Positions 27,285-34,393 of a stretch of DNA of 64,000 nucleotides are shown piece by piece. The stretch lies in contig NZ_AP019308.1 of the NCBI RefSeq assembly GCF_003945345.1, forward strand, positions 868,001 to 932,000, in the 5' to 3' direction. Positions within the stretch are counted from its first letter, which is position 1. Each line of letters begins with the position of its first letter. A program made the translations under genes and the position numbers. The stretch comes from Paenibacillus baekrokdamisoli (GTDB lineage: Bacteria; Bacillota; Bacilli; Paenibacillales; Paenibacillaceae). The notes under the pieces were generated by a model. It saw only the letters and a program-made list of their open reading frames with translations. It was not told the DNA's origin and ran no database searches.

Positions 27285-28096
27285 AGATTCACTTCTTAGG
27301 TACGGCTGCCGCGGAAGGATGGCCTGCCATGTTCTGCCGCTGCCCATATTGCGCTAAGGCCAGAGAACTTGGGGGCAAGAACATTCGGACTCGGAGCTCA
27401 GCCATTATTGACGATACGCTCAAAATTGATTTTCCGCCAGACACACTGCATCATGTCCTTCGGGATCACATCGATCTTGGGTTGGTGAAGGACCTGTTCG
27501 TGACTCACACCCATTCGGATCATCTGAGGGCGGAGGATCTTGAGATGAGACTGCCGGTATACGCGCATGGATTGGATCATCCACTTCGCGTATACGGACA
27601 TGATGCTGTGGTGCGCAAGTGCCGGGAAGCGGTTGGCCGTCCCGACGCCGAGCGTTTAATAATTCAGCGGATTCAGCCGTTTGAGACTGTGGATACGGGC
27701 ACTGCACTCGTTACGGCTCTGCCTGCCAACCATGACCCTGATGAGACCTGTCTCCTCTTTTATATGGAGAAAGACGGTAAAAGTATTTTTTACGGACATG
27801 ACACGGGCCTCCTGCCTGAAGAGACATGGGTCTGGCTGACGAACCATAAGCTAGACCTGGCGATCCTTGACTGCACCAATGGCAATCTTCCGTTTACCGG
27901 AAGCCATCTGAATATAGAGGCTGTACTGGCCATCCGTAATCGCATGCAAGAGGAGGGCATACTCCGCCCAGAGGGTAAAACGGTAGTTACTCATTTTTCC
28001 CACAACATCGGTCTTCTGCATGATGAGTTGAGGGCGATATTCGATCCGGAAGATATTATCGTTGCCTATGACGGGATGATGCTGTATTTGAACTAA
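27281..28096 (+). CDS. MBL-fold metallo-hydrolase, PhnP-like
   Basis: A 271-residue cytoplasmic metallo-beta-lactamase-fold hydrolase. The metal motif HTHSDH is at residues 76-81, with later ligands in LPANHDPDE, YGHDTG and VVTHFSH. An N-terminal Cys cluster C19-R-C-P-Y-C24 resembles the structural zinc site of PhnP-type phosphodiesterases, which cleave cyclic phosphate esters. Opening FLGTAAAEGWPAMFCRC is typical of that branch. Its start overlaps the stop of the isomerase remnant (ATGA), showing co-translation. In this locus it could hydrolyse a phosphodiester or lactone intermediate (inference). Confidence 0.87.
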   Translation: MKIHFLGTAAAEGWPAMFCRCPYCAKARELGGKNIRTRSSAIIDDTLKIDFPPDTLHHVLRDHIDLGLVKDLFVTHTHSDHLRAEDLEMRLPVYAHGLDHPLRVYGHDAVVRKCREAVGRPDAERLIIQRIQPFETVDTGTALVTALPANHDPDETCLLFYMEKDGKSIFYGHDTGLLPEETWVWLTNHKLDLAILDCTNGNLPFTGSHLNIEAVLAIRNRMQEEGILRPEGKTVVTHFSHNIGLLHDELRAIFDPEDIIVAYDGMMLYLN

Positions 28097-28190
28097 TATA
28101 AATATAATATCCTAAATAAATAATAATTATGGATATTAATTTCTTTTGGTGTTATTATGAAAGCGTATAAAAAATGTTGGAGGTGCAAAT

Positions 28191-29249
28191 ATGACCAAGA
28201 TGAAAGTCGCCGTAATCGGTTGCGGTACCATTGCAAATGCCTCGCATATCCCTGCTTACTTAAAGAACCCCGATGCGGAGATTAAATATTTCTGCGACAT
28301 TGACCTAGGAAAAGCCGAGAAGGCCGTAAAAGACTATGAATGCGGAACGGCTATCGCGGATTATCACGAGATTCTGAATGACCCAGAGGTCGAAGCCGTG
28401 TCAATTTGCGCGCCGAACAATGCTCATTCTATTCTCGCCATTGATTTTTTGCGTGCGGGTAAAAACGTTCTCTGCGAAAAACCTGCTGCCAGGACGTATG
28501 CCGAAGCGTTAGAGATGCAGAAAGTACAGCACGAAACCGGCAAAGTGCTTAATATCGGCGTTGTTAATCGCTTCAACACCGGTGTCAACATCATTAAAAA
28601 AATGATTGAAAACGGCGAGCTGGGAGAGGTTTATCATATCTATGTCAGCTTCCGTTCCCAGCGCTCCATCCCAGGCCTTGGCGGTGCATTCACCACGAAA
28701 GAAATCTCTGGCGGCGGTGCCTTGATTGACTGGGGTGTCCACTTCCTCGACATCGTAATGTACTGTACGGGAGATCCGCATCCGAATACAGTGACTGGGC
28801 AGGTATACAGCAAATTGGGACGCGATATGCAGAACTATTCCTACTTGAGCATGTGGGCGGGGCCGCCTAACTATGAAGGAACCTATGACGTCGACGATTT
28901 TGTGACTGCGATGATCCGTACAGAAGGCCCAACGATCACCTTGAACGGTGCTTGGGCACAGAATATTGGGGTCGAAGAAATGTATATCGATTTCCTAGGT
29001 GACAAAGCGGGGATCCGCCTCCAATATGGATCCGAATTCAAGCTGTATAGTGCCCAGAACGGCGCCTTGCTGGAAACAACTCCGAAATTTAACACAACGG
29101 ATATGTTTCAAAATGAGATCGATGCCTTTATAAAATGTATAAAAACCGGGGAGAAATTGCCGTCCCACATCGATACGGTCATTATTTCCTCCCAAATCAT
29201 GCAAGCGATCTATGACTCGTCTGAAGGCAGTTCTGAAATCAAACTTTGA
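28191..29249 (+). CDS. Gfo/Idh/MocA family oxidoreductase
   Basis: A 352-residue NAD(P)-dependent sugar dehydrogenase-like protein. The Rossmann motif is VAVIGCGTIANASHIPAYLK; the AGKNVLCEKPAARTYAEALE segment with the EKP motif, and GGGALIDWGVHFLDIVMY with the catalytic-region Asp/His, are all intact. Length is normal for the family. GGAGG precedes the ATG. A second, shorter family member follows immediately. They may act on the same carbohydrate, for example by redox epimerisation or as a 3-keto sugar dehydrogenase (family-based inference). Confidence 0.93.
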   Translation: MTKMKVAVIGCGTIANASHIPAYLKNPDAEIKYFCDIDLGKAEKAVKDYECGTAIADYHEILNDPEVEAVSICAPNNAHSILAIDFLRAGKNVLCEKPAARTYAEALEMQKVQHETGKVLNIGVVNRFNTGVNIIKKMIENGELGEVYHIYVSFRSQRSIPGLGGAFTTKEISGGGALIDWGVHFLDIVMYCTGDPHPNTVTGQVYSKLGRDMQNYSYLSMWAGPPNYEGTYDVDDFVTAMIRTEGPTITLNGAWAQNIGVEEMYIDFLGDKAGIRLQYGSEFKLYSAQNGALLETTPKFNTTDMFQNEIDAFIKCIKTGEKLPSHIDTVIISSQIMQAIYDSSEGSSEIKL

Positions 29250-29269
29250 ATGGACTGGGGAAGCTGCGG

Positions 29270-30109
29270 ATGAAAAAAATAGGTTTTATCGATTATTTTC
29301 TCGATGAATGGCATGCGGAGAAATATCCGGGATGGATTGAAGAAGCGTCTGGTGGACAGTGCAAGGTCATCTATGCATATGGCAAGATAGACTCACCAAG
29401 TGGCGTATCGAATGCCGAATGGTGCGCGAAAAAGGACATTGAACTGCTCAGTTCGATCGAAGAAGTAGTCGAAAAGAGCGATTATCTGATCGTGTTGTCC
29501 CCCGACCATCCGGAATTCCACGAGGAGCTTTCCCAGCTTCCTCTCCGTTCCGGAAAACCGACCTACATCGATAAAACCTTTGCGCCCGACAGAAAAACAG
29601 CCTTGGCTTTGTTCGATCTGGCTCGTTTGCATGGTACATCTATATATTCCAGTTCCGCACTGCGTTTCGCGACGGAATACATAGAGGCAGACCGACAAGG
29701 AATTGAAACAATTGCAAGTATCGGGCCCGGCCGTTTCGAGAACTATTCCATTCATCAAATTGAGCCTGTCGTTTCCTTGTTGGGAAATGACCCCAGGCGT
29801 CTGATGTGGATCGGGACGGAGAATTCACCGGCTTTGCTTATACAGTTTGCGGGCGGAAAATTAGCCGAGATTCGTCAATTCGGCTGGGAATGCCCGTTTG
29901 GCATGGCCGTCAATTATGAATCGGGCAGTACCAAGCTGATTAAAGCGGAATCGGATTTCTTCACTGCGTTTATCAAAGGCATGCTTGCGTTCTTTGAATC
30001 TGGCAAGCCAGCGGTAGAGGAGTCAGAAACGATCGCCATCATAACGATTATCGAATATGGGATGAAAGCGGCCCAAATACCTTATCAATGGGTGGAGCTA
30101 CCGGAATAA
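29270..30109 (+). CDS. divergent, short Gfo/Idh-like protein
   Basis: A 279-residue protein. MKKIGFIDYFLDEWHAEKYP begins like a Rossmann strand but lacks the usual Gly motif; SDYLIVLSPDHPEFHEELSQ, GKPTYIDKTFAPDRKTALAL and SSALRFATEY correspond to the EKP-type and following segments of Gfo/Idh proteins, with YIDKTFAPD in place of EKP. The C-terminal domain is short. The ATG at 29270 is preferred over TTG 29246, which overlaps the previous stop, because the protein then begins at the conserved strand. Without the Gly-rich loop the cofactor may not be bound normally. Tightly coupled to the preceding dehydrogenase. Confidence 0.72.
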   Translation: MKKIGFIDYFLDEWHAEKYPGWIEEASGGQCKVIYAYGKIDSPSGVSNAEWCAKKDIELLSSIEEVVEKSDYLIVLSPDHPEFHEELSQLPLRSGKPTYIDKTFAPDRKTALALFDLARLHGTSIYSSSALRFATEYIEADRQGIETIASIGPGRFENYSIHQIEPVVSLLGNDPRRLMWIGTENSPALLIQFAGGKLAEIRQFGWECPFGMAVNYESGSTKLIKAESDFFTAFIKGMLAFFESGKPAVEESETIAIITIIEYGMKAAQIPYQWVELPE

Positions 30110-30132
30110 GACTTACGGATTGCAAGGAAGTA

Positions 30133-30172
30133 GGGAGTATAGCATCACCATCGCGGTGAAGGACATACTCCC
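30133..30172. terminator. bidirectional terminator between convergent genes
   Basis: GGGAGTAT (30133-30140) pairs perfectly with ATACTCCC (30165-30172), with an inner TCACC/GGTGA stem. It lies between the Gfo/Idh-like gene (+) and the creatininase-family gene (-). Confidence 0.7.
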
Positions 30173-30181
30173 ACTTTTCGT

Positions 30182-30997
30182 TCAACCAATCGTGGACACA
30201 TCGTCACATCTGTCGAAGAACTCTTTTTGAAGCTGAAGTGCAGTGTCGTCCTGTTTCACCCGCTTTACTGCTTTGGCAAAATTGGCAGCGCAGAATTCGA
30301 TGTACGTTTTACCGTATTCGGCCGAAGAGAGTGAGGGGTCCCCGGCGATCTGATTCGGGTACTCCGTGTACCAATGAATGCCGGCTGACAGCTTCTCTTC
30401 CGTCATCCATCCTCCTCTGCCCAACGGATCCCATTCTCCCGGATTCAACTTGTCCATCTGAACCAAATTGGGATCAATGTGTAAGATTTGCGACGTTTCC
30501 ATATGATCCGCATGACCGTAATTCCCTGGCGTCTCAAAATGGTCTTCGAGATGCTGAAGCTGTTCAGGGGTCAGCTCCCACAAGTCGTAGGTATAGACGA
30601 TATAATCTCTTCTTTCATCTAGCATTGTCTGCACAAAATATCTTAAGCAGTTGTTATTGCCGCCGTGTGCGTTCGCCAGTATGATTTTGTCGAAGCCATT
30701 GCGCCGAATTTCTTTCACAACTTCATTCAAAAGCATCATCTGCATGCTGCTGTTTATCGCCACGGTGCCCGCCCAATGTTTAACTTCGGACACTTGACCG
30801 AAGAGATAGTAGGGAAATATGACGTAAGGCTCAAGCTTGGCCGCTTGTTCTGTTACCGCTCTGGCAATCATCATATCTGTGCCTAGCGGGAGATGGTCTC
30901 CATGCTTTTCAAGGCAGCCGATCGGGAGCACACAGACGCGGTTTGTTGATAGGACTGCTTCCTCGAACTGTTTAGTCGTTAAATTTTCCCACTGCAT
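30182..30997 (-). CDS. creatininase family protein
   Basis: A 271-residue putative metal-dependent amidohydrolase. Motifs of the family are intact: LPIGCLEKHGDHLPLGTD near residues 24-41 with metal-binding Glu, His and Asp, ANAHGGNNN near 108, and YGHADHMETSQ with a further metal-ligand Glu. Family members hydrolyse creatinine-like cyclic amides or formamides (for example ring-opened purine or F420/riboflavin precursors), but most genomic members are unassigned. It is read in the opposite direction to the rest of the locus and shares a 192-bp divergent promoter region with the ADP-ribosylglycohydrolase gene. Confidence 0.88.
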   Translation of the reverse strand: MQWENLTTKQFEEAVLSTNRVCVLPIGCLEKHGDHLPLGTDMMIARAVTEQAAKLEPYVIFPYYLFGQVSEVKHWAGTVAINSSMQMMLLNEVVKEIRRNGFDKIILANAHGGNNNCLRYFVQTMLDERRDYIVYTYDLWELTPEQLQHLEDHFETPGNYGHADHMETSQILHIDPNLVQMDKLNPGEWDPLGRGGWMTEEKLSAGIHWYTEYPNQIAGDPSLSSAEYGKTYIEFCAANFAKAVKRVKQDDTALQLQKEFFDRCDDVSTIG

Positions 30998-31189
30998 CGT
31001 TATTATCCGCTCCTAACAATGTTTTTTAAAATTCTTCATAAAGATGAAGTTCTCCATCATCATAACCTAACTAAGTTCGTGTATAAATATAAAAGGTAGA
31101 TAAATCCGTTAGTAGTTAAAAAAATAGTGGAAATATGCAAAATATCATGCTCATCGAATCACAATTAACTATGAAGGGGGATTGTTTGG

Positions 31190-32503
31190 ATGAACATCAT
31201 TGATTGGTCCGAAACGTTGAGGATGGAGCTTATTCAATTAGAGGATCAGGGTGTAGTTATTGACTCGCTTCCCGCTCATTTGCGTGAGATATCTGGATCT
31301 CAAGAAGAGTTGGCAGCAAAGTGCAGCGAGCTCTATCAGAGCCGGTTGAATTTCCGGGCGGTGGACGGATACCCTTATGTGGAGCCTTCTGATATCGTTT
31401 CCATTGAGAAGGAATCCTTGTTCCACGCACCATCAGCAATTGCAGCCGATCGCGGTATTCTCTTGGATCGGATTCAAGGCGCGTGGTTGGGTCGTGCGGC
31501 AGGCTGCCTGCTGGGCAAACCGGTGGAAGGCTGGGAGCGGGGCGAAATCCGAGGTATGTTGGAATCGTATGGGGCGTATCCGCTGCAGCATTATTTTACT
31601 GGACGGTTCCCGCCTCAGGGTCTCGAGCCATGGAAGCACGTGCAATTCGAACAAAACACAATTGAGAACGTTGCGGGGATGCCAAGAGACGACGATATGG
31701 ACTACACGATTCTAGCTCTTAAAACGGTGGAAAGCTTCGGCCGCGGATTCACAACAGAGCATATGGCGCAAATGTGGCTAACCTATTTGCCTCCGTTCAT
31801 GACTTATACCGCAGAAAGAGCGACGTATCTCAATTTATGCTCTGGTGTTGGAATTCCTGAGGCTGCTATTATTAACAACCCATACAGAGAATGGATAGGG
31901 GCCCAGATCAGGACTGATTTGTACGGTTATATCTGTCCGAATGATCCGGCGACGGCAGCCCGAATGGCATTTCAGGATGCCGCTCTTTCCCACACAGCAA
32001 ACGGAATATATGGCGCGATGTTCATCTCTGCTATGAATGCGGCCGCCTTCGGCTTGGAAAAGCCGGAAGATGTGATTCGAGCCGGGATGGATCATATCCC
32101 CCAGCGGTCGAGGCTTTACGAGGCGTTAAACTGGATCCTACAGGTGAAAAATGAGGAGCCCGATTGGGAAAAGGCAGGAGACCGTTTACTTGACAGATTC
32201 GCACATATGCACCGAGTACATACCATCAACAATGCCGCAATCGTCGGTCTGGCGCTTCTTTACGGGGAGCGGGATTTGGAGAAAACGATCACAATTGCCG
32301 TCATGCTGGGTCTTGATACGGATTGTAATGGGGCAAGCGCGGGCTCGGTCATCGGGATTATGAATGGAGAGGTGGGCTTGCCTGATAAGTGGACCCGTCC
32401 TCTCCACGACAAGATCGAAAGCTATATCGCCGGAGAAGGCGTGCAATCCATTAGCAAGCTGGCACTCAGGTCTACAGCTTTGGCATCCGGCGGGAAAGCG
32501 TGA
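31190..32503 (+). CDS. ADP-ribosylglycohydrolase family protein
   Basis: A 437-residue cytoplasmic protein. After a ~80-residue N-terminal extension, the all-helical ADP-ribosylglycohydrolase fold begins at LLDRIQGAWLGRAAGCLLGK. The paired magnesium-site motifs are present: MPRDDDMDYTILAL and MLGLDTDCNGASAGSVIG. In carbohydrate loci this family is thought to include N- or O-glycosidases acting on substrates other than ADP-ribose, so a role on a ribosyl-like or sugar-linked compound is plausible but unproven. ATG 31190 with GGGGG upstream. Divergent from the creatininase-family gene. Confidence 0.88.
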   Translation: MNIIDWSETLRMELIQLEDQGVVIDSLPAHLREISGSQEELAAKCSELYQSRLNFRAVDGYPYVEPSDIVSIEKESLFHAPSAIAADRGILLDRIQGAWLGRAAGCLLGKPVEGWERGEIRGMLESYGAYPLQHYFTGRFPPQGLEPWKHVQFEQNTIENVAGMPRDDDMDYTILALKTVESFGRGFTTEHMAQMWLTYLPPFMTYTAERATYLNLCSGVGIPEAAIINNPYREWIGAQIRTDLYGYICPNDPATAARMAFQDAALSHTANGIYGAMFISAMNAAAFGLEKPEDVIRAGMDHIPQRSRLYEALNWILQVKNEEPDWEKAGDRLLDRFAHMHRVHTINNAAIVGLALLYGERDLEKTITIAVMLGLDTDCNGASAGSVIGIMNGEVGLPDKWTRPLHDKIESYIAGEGVQSISKLALRSTALASGGKA

Positions 32504-32737
32504 GGATAACCAATGAAGGATGGATGGATGGATGGATGGAGAGTCTCCATGCGTGATCCTACTTGGACTTCAAAAGAACATCCATTAATTTGAATGAAAT
32601 GCTGGTATAATTAAAAATTAAATAAAGGGACAAGTACCCTTTTCAAGAAAATTTTGTTGTAACTATTTCGCAAGAAAATTAAAGTGGATATTTCCTCTAG
32701 AAATTAAAAATATAAAAAAATAATTATCCAAAACCCA
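32504..32737. other. intergenic region upstream of the binding-protein promoter
   Basis: Holds a (GGAT)n microsatellite at 32518-32540, a 13-nt palindrome TGGAGAGTCTCCA at 32537-32549, then AT-rich DNA with the motif AGTGGATATTTCCTC near 32683. No ORF of interest was seen here. Confidence 0.6.
32518..32540. repeat. (GGAT)n microsatellite, 5.75 copies
   Basis: Perfect tetranucleotide tract in non-coding DNA directly after the ADP-ribosylglycohydrolase gene. Confidence 0.95.
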
Positions 32738-32766
32738 TTGACTACTTCCGAAGCCTATATTATATT
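32738..32766 (+). promoter_or_regulatory. strong sigma-A promoter of the transport operon
   Basis: TTGACT (32738-32743), a 17-base spacer, and TATATT (32761-32766). The predicted transcript start is near 32773, giving a leader of about 215 nt before the binding-protein gene that contains a small ORF at 32861. A TGGATATTTCC motif lies about 45 bases upstream of the -35. Confidence 0.75.
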
Positions 32767-32860
32767 AGGGACAATAATAGTAGATATTGGGTTGGTAAGA
32801 GATTTTTGAAAACGGTTACGTAAATGGGATAGCTGTTTAGGAAAGCTTGAAGGAGGTGTT

Positions 32861-32971
32861 GTGGGTAAGAGGTTTATGGCTAAATATAAGTCATTGTTTC
32901 CGCCCAGCTTCGAAGTTGGATCATGCAAGCAGTCCATTAAAGCTCGTTCTATCAAAAAACGTATCTATTAA
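32861..32971 (+). CDS. small ORF in the leader of the transport operon
   Basis: A 36-codon ORF starting at GTG 32861 with a very strong ribosome binding site (AAGGAGGTG at 32850-32858). The peptide is basic (FMAKYKSLFPPSFEVGSCKQ, ending in RSIKKRIY) and matches nothing I recognise. It ends 18 bases before the binding-protein ATG, so it may act as a leader peptide or couple translation. The strong site and position support translation; coding potential is otherwise weak. Confidence 0.4.
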   Translation: MGKRFMAKYKSLFPPSFEVGSCKQSIKARSIKKRIY

Positions 32972-32989
32972 ACGGGAGGGTTATCCTTA

Positions 32990-34300
32990 ATGAAAAAAGC
33001 AAAAGTACTTATGCTAATTATGGTTCTTACACTCATGTTCTCGGTTGCGGCAACTAGCGGCAGCGCCGCTGAAAAGAAAATTGACATGAAAGGCAAGACA
33101 TTTACGATTTTGACTTGGGTAAAAGAAGACGTTCCTTCCAACAAGACAAAAGAAGGCTCCCTCCGTCTGCAGCGTCAAAAAGAGGTTGAAAAGAAATATA
33201 ACGTAAAAATCAAGTGGAACGTAGTGCCTTGGGGTAAGAGCATCGAGATGCTCACGAATGCCGGTCTTGCAGGCGAGCCTGTAGCGGACGTCATGCTGCT
33301 TGACCTCTACTTCTCCGTTCCGGCCATCAAGCAAGGGCTGCTGCGTCCGGTCGGCGACCTCTTTGATTTCAAGGATAAGAAATGGCCGAAAGGGATGACC
33401 ACCTACGGCAACATCTATGGCAAAATGTACGGCTTTAAGGACTACATCAACTTAGGCGCAGGCATTTATTATAACAAGACACTATTCAAGAAAGCCGGCT
33501 TGGCGGATCCGAATAAATTGTACCAACAAGGCAAATGGGACTGGAAAGCGTTTATGGATATCGCCAAGAAAGCGACTAAAGATACGAATGGCGATGGTCA
33601 AATCGATCAATGGGGCTTGACTAACGATGCTGGCATTCTAGCTCGTCTGCTTGTTTCCTCCAACGGTGGAAATATCCTCGAGCAGAAGAACGGTAAATAC
33701 AATTACACGGGCGGCGATAAAAAATCCATTGAAGCTCTTCGGTTCCTCTCAGACCTCTATACGAAGAGCAAAGTCGCAGCTCCGAATAAAGACGGCAACT
33801 TCAATGATTATACTGAATCGCAAAAAATCTTTAGCTCCGGCAAAGCCGCTATGATCACTGGAGAGCTTTGGGAAGCGAAAGAACGTAAAGATATGACGGA
33901 TGACCAAGGATTCGTACCTTTTCCTAAAGGTCCAAGCGCGACTAATGCCACTTACTTCAACGCAGTTGAAAACTTCACGATGTACTACATGCCTGCGAAC
34001 GTAAAAACGCCGAAAGAGGACGCGATGATTTGGCAGGATCTTATTCTGTGGGACCGTGTCGATAAGAATAGAAAAGCGCTATTCGAAGATCAAGGCGTAG
34101 CTGCACCACAGGACGTTCAAAACATGATCAAGGCTACTGAGTTGGTAAGACCGATCTTCGTTCCGGGCATTGCCGGCGCAGCATGGTACGGCGCAGCGAA
34201 AAACGAGATCGCCATGAAGGGGACAGCTCCGGAAACTGCGCTCGCGAAAATCAAACAAACGGCACAATCCGACATTGATACAACCTTGAACAAAAAGTAA
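32990..34300 (+). CDS. extracellular solute-binding protein (CUT1 type)
   Basis: A 436-residue exported protein with a cleavable signal peptide (about 1-26, ending TSGSAAE) and no lipobox Cys. The mature part shows the SBP_bac_1 pattern: FTILTWVKEDV, EVEKKYNVKIKW, AGLAGEPVADVMLLDLYFS and KAAMITGELWE. ATG preceded by GGGAGGG. A very strong terminator follows, so this abundant component may be expressed more highly than the genes downstream. It should deliver its ligand to one of the two permease pairs (37295/38195 or 43732/44654). Confidence 0.9.
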   Translation: MKKAKVLMLIMVLTLMFSVAATSGSAAEKKIDMKGKTFTILTWVKEDVPSNKTKEGSLRLQRQKEVEKKYNVKIKWNVVPWGKSIEMLTNAGLAGEPVADVMLLDLYFSVPAIKQGLLRPVGDLFDFKDKKWPKGMTTYGNIYGKMYGFKDYINLGAGIYYNKTLFKKAGLADPNKLYQQGKWDWKAFMDIAKKATKDTNGDGQIDQWGLTNDAGILARLLVSSNGGNILEQKNGKYNYTGGDKKSIEALRFLSDLYTKSKVAAPNKDGNFNDYTESQKIFSSGKAAMITGELWEAKERKDMTDDQGFVPFPKGPSATNATYFNAVENFTMYYMPANVKTPKEDAMIWQDLILWDRVDKNRKALFEDQGVAAPQDVQNMIKATELVRPIFVPGIAGAAWYGAAKNEIAMKGTAPETALAKIKQTAQSDIDTTLNKK

Positions 34301-34320
34301 ATGAGCATGACCGTATCACC

Positions 34321-34357
34321 CGAGGCCCCGCTCGTTGGACTGGGGCCTCGTTTTTTT
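34321..34357 (+). terminator. strong Rho-independent terminator or attenuator
   Basis: A perfect 9-bp stem CGAGGCCCC (34321-34329) / GGGGCCTCG (34342-34350) followed by seven T residues. It separates the free binding protein from the modular binding protein and permeases, allowing differential expression within one locus. Confidence 0.95.
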
Positions 34358-34393
34358 ATGTAATCAAAAGAATTAGAGATTGGGGAGGTTCGC

